DNA from: Bradyrhizobium elkanii WSM2783
GTDB lineage: Bacteria > Pseudomonadota > Alphaproteobacteria > Rhizobiales > Xanthobacteraceae
Reading direction: 5' to 3'
Assembly: GCF_000472865.1 (NCBI RefSeq)
Contig: NZ_AXAP01000004.1
Location: 62,001-126,000 of the forward strand
DNA length: 64,000 nt
Part shown: piece by piece, positions 61,388-64,000 of the stretch
Position numbering within the stretch: position 1 is the first letter of the stretch
Layout of the letters: each line of letters starts with the position of its first letter
Notes under the pieces: generated by a model
What the model was told of the DNA's origin: nothing
Database searches by the model: none
Seen by the model: the letters and a program-made list of their open reading frames with translations, nothing else
Program-made: the position numbers and the translations under genes

Positions 61388-61500
61388 CCCTGAGGAGCGC
61401 GCAGCGCGTCTCCGGACGATGCTTCGCATCGCTCGGAGAACCATGAGGCCCCGCCGGTGGCCTCGCCCTTCGAGACGGTCGCTTCGCGACCTCCTCAGGG
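61388..61500. repeat. dispersed palindromic repeat (CCCTGAGGAG family)
   Basis: CCCTGAGGAG at 61388 and CTCCTCAGGG ending at 61500 are exact inverted ends. Inner hairpins GCGCAGCGC, GATGCTTCGCATC and GGTCGCTTCGCGACC lie between. It fills the gap between the terminator and the DUF1330 gene together with the next repeat. Confidence 0.8.
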
Positions 61501-61525
61501 GATAGGGCGGAGCACGCTGCCCCAT

Positions 61526-61606
61526 CCGTCATTGCGAGCGCAAGCGAAGCAATCCATCTCTCCACTCGCGGAGGCATGGATTGCTTCGCTCCGCTCGCAA
61601 TGACGG
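61526..61606. repeat. dispersed palindrome (CCGTCATTGCGAGCG family)
   Basis: CCGTCATTGCGAGCG-CAAGCGAAGCAATCCAT on the left is mirrored by ATGGATTGCTTCGCTCCGCTCGCAATGACGG on the right, around a short centre. It ends 9 bp before the DUF1330 stop codon. Confidence 0.88.
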
Positions 61607-61614
61607 GAAAAAGC

Positions 61615-62040
61615 CTACTTCGGAATCTCCCCGAACGTCTTGCCCACCGGCAACACGGCATGCCTGATCAATCGCGAATCCTCCACCGCGGCCTGGCGGT
61701 GCTTCACCGCTTCGCGATAGACGGGATCGCGGATCATTTCGACGAAGGCGGCGACGCTTGGATATTCGGCGATGAAGCTATGATCCCAGCGTTCGGCCTC
61801 GGGCCCGATCAGCATCAATTCGAAGCGGCCCTGCCAGACGATGCGGCCGCCGAGCCGCTCGAACACCGGCCCGCTCTCGCGGCCATAGGCCGCATAGGCT
61901 TCGGCGCCGGTCACCCTGCGGCCGTCGGGATAGGCGGCCCATTCGCGCAGGCGGACCAGATTGAGCATGTGGATCGGCCCCGGCCGATCACTCTCCCTGA
62001 ACTGCGCGAAGACTTCCTTGGTCGGATCGATATGGCCCAT
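61615..62040 (-). CDS. DUF1330-family protein
   Basis: A 141-residue single-domain protein with the dimeric alpha/beta ferredoxin-like fold of DUF1330. Landmarks are PIHMLNLVRLREWAAYPDGR, the GRIVWQGRFELMLIGP strand and the ERWDHSFIAEYPSVAAFVEM segment. Function unknown. The start at 62040 has AGGAG at good spacing; the long opening to 62397 overlaps the divergent PBP gene and is spurious. Confidence 0.88.
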   Translation of the reverse strand: MGHIDPTKEVFAQFRESDRPGPIHMLNLVRLREWAAYPDGRRVTGAEAYAAYGRESGPVFERLGGRIVWQGRFELMLIGPEAERWDHSFIAEYPSVAAFVEMIRDPVYREAVKHRQAAVEDSRLIRHAVLPVGKTFGEIPK

Positions 62041-62200
62041 GCGTCGCTCCTTTCTTTGTTTGGCGCGTTTTCTATGCCTGGTTCCCCAATCCTTACCACG
62101 CGCCGCCTCACCTCCTAATCCCGCGTTAAGCTTTGCGTAACCGGGCCTTAAACCGGAAACGCTAGCGTGCGGCGGAACGTGGTGTGAGCAGCGTTTGTGG

Positions 62201-64000
62201 ATGGCGTGGGGAAAGAAAAAGAGCGGCGGGCGCAAGGAGCCGCTATTCGGGCTTCCGGCCGCGCTCGCCGATTTGCGGCTCTCGCCGGCCGACCGCATCC
62301 CCAATCCCGAAGACAGACCGAAGAAATCCGCCAAGCGCAGCAGCAGCGGCAGCAGCGGCAGCAGTGACCCCGGCGCGGAACCGCCGCGCGAGCGCAAGTC
62401 TGCCCCGAGTGGCGGGAAACGGCGGAAATCGCGCGGCGGCTTTTCGATCGGCCGCCTGTTCTATTGGGGCGTGGTGCTCGGCCTGTGGGCGGCGATTGCG
62501 GTTATCGGCGTCGTGGTCTGGGTCGGCGCGCATCTGCCGCCGATCCAATCGCTCGAAATCCCGAAGCGCCCGCCGACGATCCAGATCGTCGGCATGGACG
62601 GCAGCGTGCTGGCGCAGCGCGGCGAAATGGCCGGCGCCAATGTCGCGCTGAAGGACCTGCCGCCATACCTGCCGAAAGCCTTCATCGCCATCGAGGATCG
62701 CCGCTTCTACTCGCATTACGGTGTCGACCCGATCGGCATCGCGCGCGCAGCGGTGACCAATCTCCTGCGTCGCGGCGTGTCGCAGGGCGGCTCGACGCTG
62801 ACGCAGCAGCTCGCCAAGAATCTGTTCCTCACCCAGGAGCGCACCATGCAGCGCAAGCTGCAGGAGGCCGAGCTCGCGATCTGGCTGGAGCGCAAGCATT
62901 CCAAGAACGAGATCTTGGAGCTCTATCTCAACCGCGTCTATTTCGGCTCCGGCGCCTACGGCGTGGAGGCCGCGGCGCAACGCTATTTCGGCAAATCCGC
63001 CAAGAACGTGACATTGGCGGAAGCTGCGATGCTTGCAGGCCTCGTCAAATCGCCGTCGCGGCTGGCGCCGAACCGCAATCCTGAAGGCGCCGAGCAGCGC
63101 GCGCAGGTCGTGCTGTCGGCGATGGCGGACGCCAAGTTCATCACCGAGACCCAGGCGCAGGCCTCGATTGGCCATCCTTCCTACAACGTGAAGCCCGCCG
63201 GCGCCGGCACCGTGAACTATGTCGCCGACTGGATCGGCGAAGTGCTCGACGACCTCGTCGGCCAGATCGACCAGAACATCACGGTCGAGACCACGATCGA
63301 TCCGAAGCTGCAGAACGTCGCCGAAGCCGCCATCATCGACGAGCTCGCCGCCAAGAGCGTGAAGTTCAACGTCACCCAGGGCGCGCTGGTGGCGATGACG
63401 CCCGAGGGCGCGGTGCGCGCCATGGTGGGCGGACGAAACTATGCCGAGAGCCAGTACAACCGCGCGGTGACCGCGAAGCGCCAGCCCGGCTCGGCCTTCA
63501 AGCCGTTCGTCTATCTCACCGCGGTTGAGGCCGGGCTGACGCCCGAGACGATCCGCACCGATGCGCCGCTCGATATCAAGGGCTGGAAGCCGGAGAACTA
63601 CACCCACGAATATTTCGGCTCGGTGACGCTGACGCAGGCGCTGGCGATGTCGCTGAACACGGTCGCGGTCAGGCTCGGGCTCGAGGTCGGGCCGAAGAAC
63701 GTGGTGCGGACCGCACACCGGCTCGGCATCTCCTCCAAGCTCGACGCCAACCCCTCGATCGCGCTCGGCACCTCCGAGGTCTCGGTGATCGAGCTGGTTG
63801 GCGCCTACGCGCCCTTTGCCAATGGCGGCACCGCCGTCTCGCCGCATGTGGTGACGAGGATCCGCACCGATAAAGGCAAGCTGCTCTACGTCCGCCCGGC
63901 CGACCCGCTCGCCCGGGTGGTCGAGCCGCGTTATGTCGCGATGATGAACGCGATGATGATGGAGACGCTGATTTCCGGCACCGCGCGCAAGGCCGAAATT
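62201..64000 (+). CDS. penicillin-binding protein 1A (class A), partial
   Basis: 600 codons are visible and the gene runs off the right edge. A basic, Ser-rich cytoplasmic tail (about 1-85) precedes one transmembrane helix (about 86-110). The glycosyltransferase domain (about 130-310) carries AIEDRRFYSHYGVDP with the catalytic Glu, GGSTLTQQLAKNLFL and LYLNRVYFGSGAYG. The transpeptidase domain begins near 375 and has the SxxK motif in RQPGSAFKPFVYL and the SxN motif in AMSLNTVAVRLG; KTG is beyond the edge. It polymerises and cross-links peptidoglycan. Confidence 0.95.
   Translation, partial: MAWGKKKSGGRKEPLFGLPAALADLRLSPADRIPNPEDRPKKSAKRSSSGSSGSSDPGAEPPRERKSAPSGGKRRKSRGGFSIGRLFYWGVVLGLWAAIAVIGVVVWVGAHLPPIQSLEIPKRPPTIQIVGMDGSVLAQRGEMAGANVALKDLPPYLPKAFIAIEDRRFYSHYGVDPIGIARAAVTNLLRRGVSQGGSTLTQQLAKNLFLTQERTMQRKLQEAELAIWLERKHSKNEILELYLNRVYFGSGAYGVEAAAQRYFGKSAKNVTLAEAAMLAGLVKSPSRLAPNRNPEGAEQRAQVVLSAMADAKFITETQAQASIGHPSYNVKPAGAGTVNYVADWIGEVLDDLVGQIDQNITVETTIDPKLQNVAEAAIIDELAAKSVKFNVTQGALVAMTPEGAVRAMVGGRNYAESQYNRAVTAKRQPGSAFKPFVYLTAVEAGLTPETIRTDAPLDIKGWKPENYTHEYFGSVTLTQALAMSLNTVAVRLGLEVGPKNVVRTAHRLGISSKLDANPSIALGTSEVSVIELVGAYAPFANGGTAVSPHVVTRIRTDKGKLLYVRPADPLARVVEPRYVAMMNAMMMETLISGTARKAEI

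Noticed and set aside
62243..63847. Leftward 534-codon reading frame opposite PBP1A
   Set aside because: Antisense shadow of a gene with unmistakable glycosyltransferase and transpeptidase motifs.

Overview
The window looks like chromosomal DNA of a Bradyrhizobium-type alphaproteobacterium (Nitrobacteraceae). The signs are high GC with strong third-position bias, a ROSE-type RNA thermometer ahead of a small heat-shock gene, dispersed palindromes of the TAGAGCATGATCCGG type, FlbT-associated flagellin, a FtcR/Rem/LafR-like regulator, and many catabolic genes with FixJ, Crp, LysR, AraC and GntR regulators. The genus call is inference; no rRNA is present. Both ends cut genes: an RraA-family gene on the left and a penicillin-binding protein 1A on the right.

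Layout. (1) 1-6.3 kb: a leftward operon encodes an NMT1/SsuA-type ABC importer, an IlvD/Edd dehydratase and an RraA-family protein. It faces a divergent FCD-type GntR regulator with a near-perfect 16-bp palindrome in front. (2) 6.3-19.7 kb: signalling and motility. A Cache-HAMP-PAS-PAS hybrid kinase converges on a FixJ-type response regulator, followed by a CheY-CheR-PilZ operon, flbT, a flagellin, two tandem Crp/Fnr regulators and a LuxR-type protein whose N-terminus resembles a histidine-kinase dimerisation domain lacking its histidine. A CTCAGTA-N4-TACTGAG palindrome recurs ahead of the flagellin and the LuxR-type gene. (3) 19.7-25.7 kb: a heat-shock operon under a ROSE leader, a GH13 glucan enzyme and acetoacetyl-CoA synthetase. 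(4) 25.7-37.7 kb: an mhqD/mhqO-like pair with a LysR gene, an isochorismatase-like hydrolase with a GlxA-type regulator, two zinc-less quinone oxidoreductases, and an AraC regulator / acyl-CoA ligase / solute-binding protein / acyl-CoA dehydrogenase group.

(5) 37.9-43.4 kb: a visibly more AT-rich, accessory-looking stretch with a GDCCVxC protein, an orphan LafR/FtcR-like pseudo-receiver regulator, a MarR regulator with a cysteine tail behind a 20-bp direct repeat, a DUF2336 protein, CsaA and a decayed methyltransferase. (6) 43.4-55.3 kb: a LysR-flanked hydrolase/GST/SDR operon, tRNA-Ser(CGA), a GHDxGG-type hydrolase, a ROK-type protein whose motifs are in circularly permuted order, and a five-gene CoA-dependent catabolic operon divergent from an HxlR regulator. 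(7) 55.6-64 kb: rplU-rpmA, an acetyltransferase, an EamA transporter, a MaoC dehydratase, an Ogt-type methyltransferase, DUF1304 and DUF1330 proteins, a LivJ-type binding protein and PBP1A.

The items most worth following are the permuted ROK protein, the pseudo-kinase/LuxR fusion with its candidate operator, the orphan LafR-like regulator in a lower-GC island, and the uncharacterised transporter-dehydratase-RraA operon. At least five families of intergenic palindromes occur, and several copies abut or supply stop codons.
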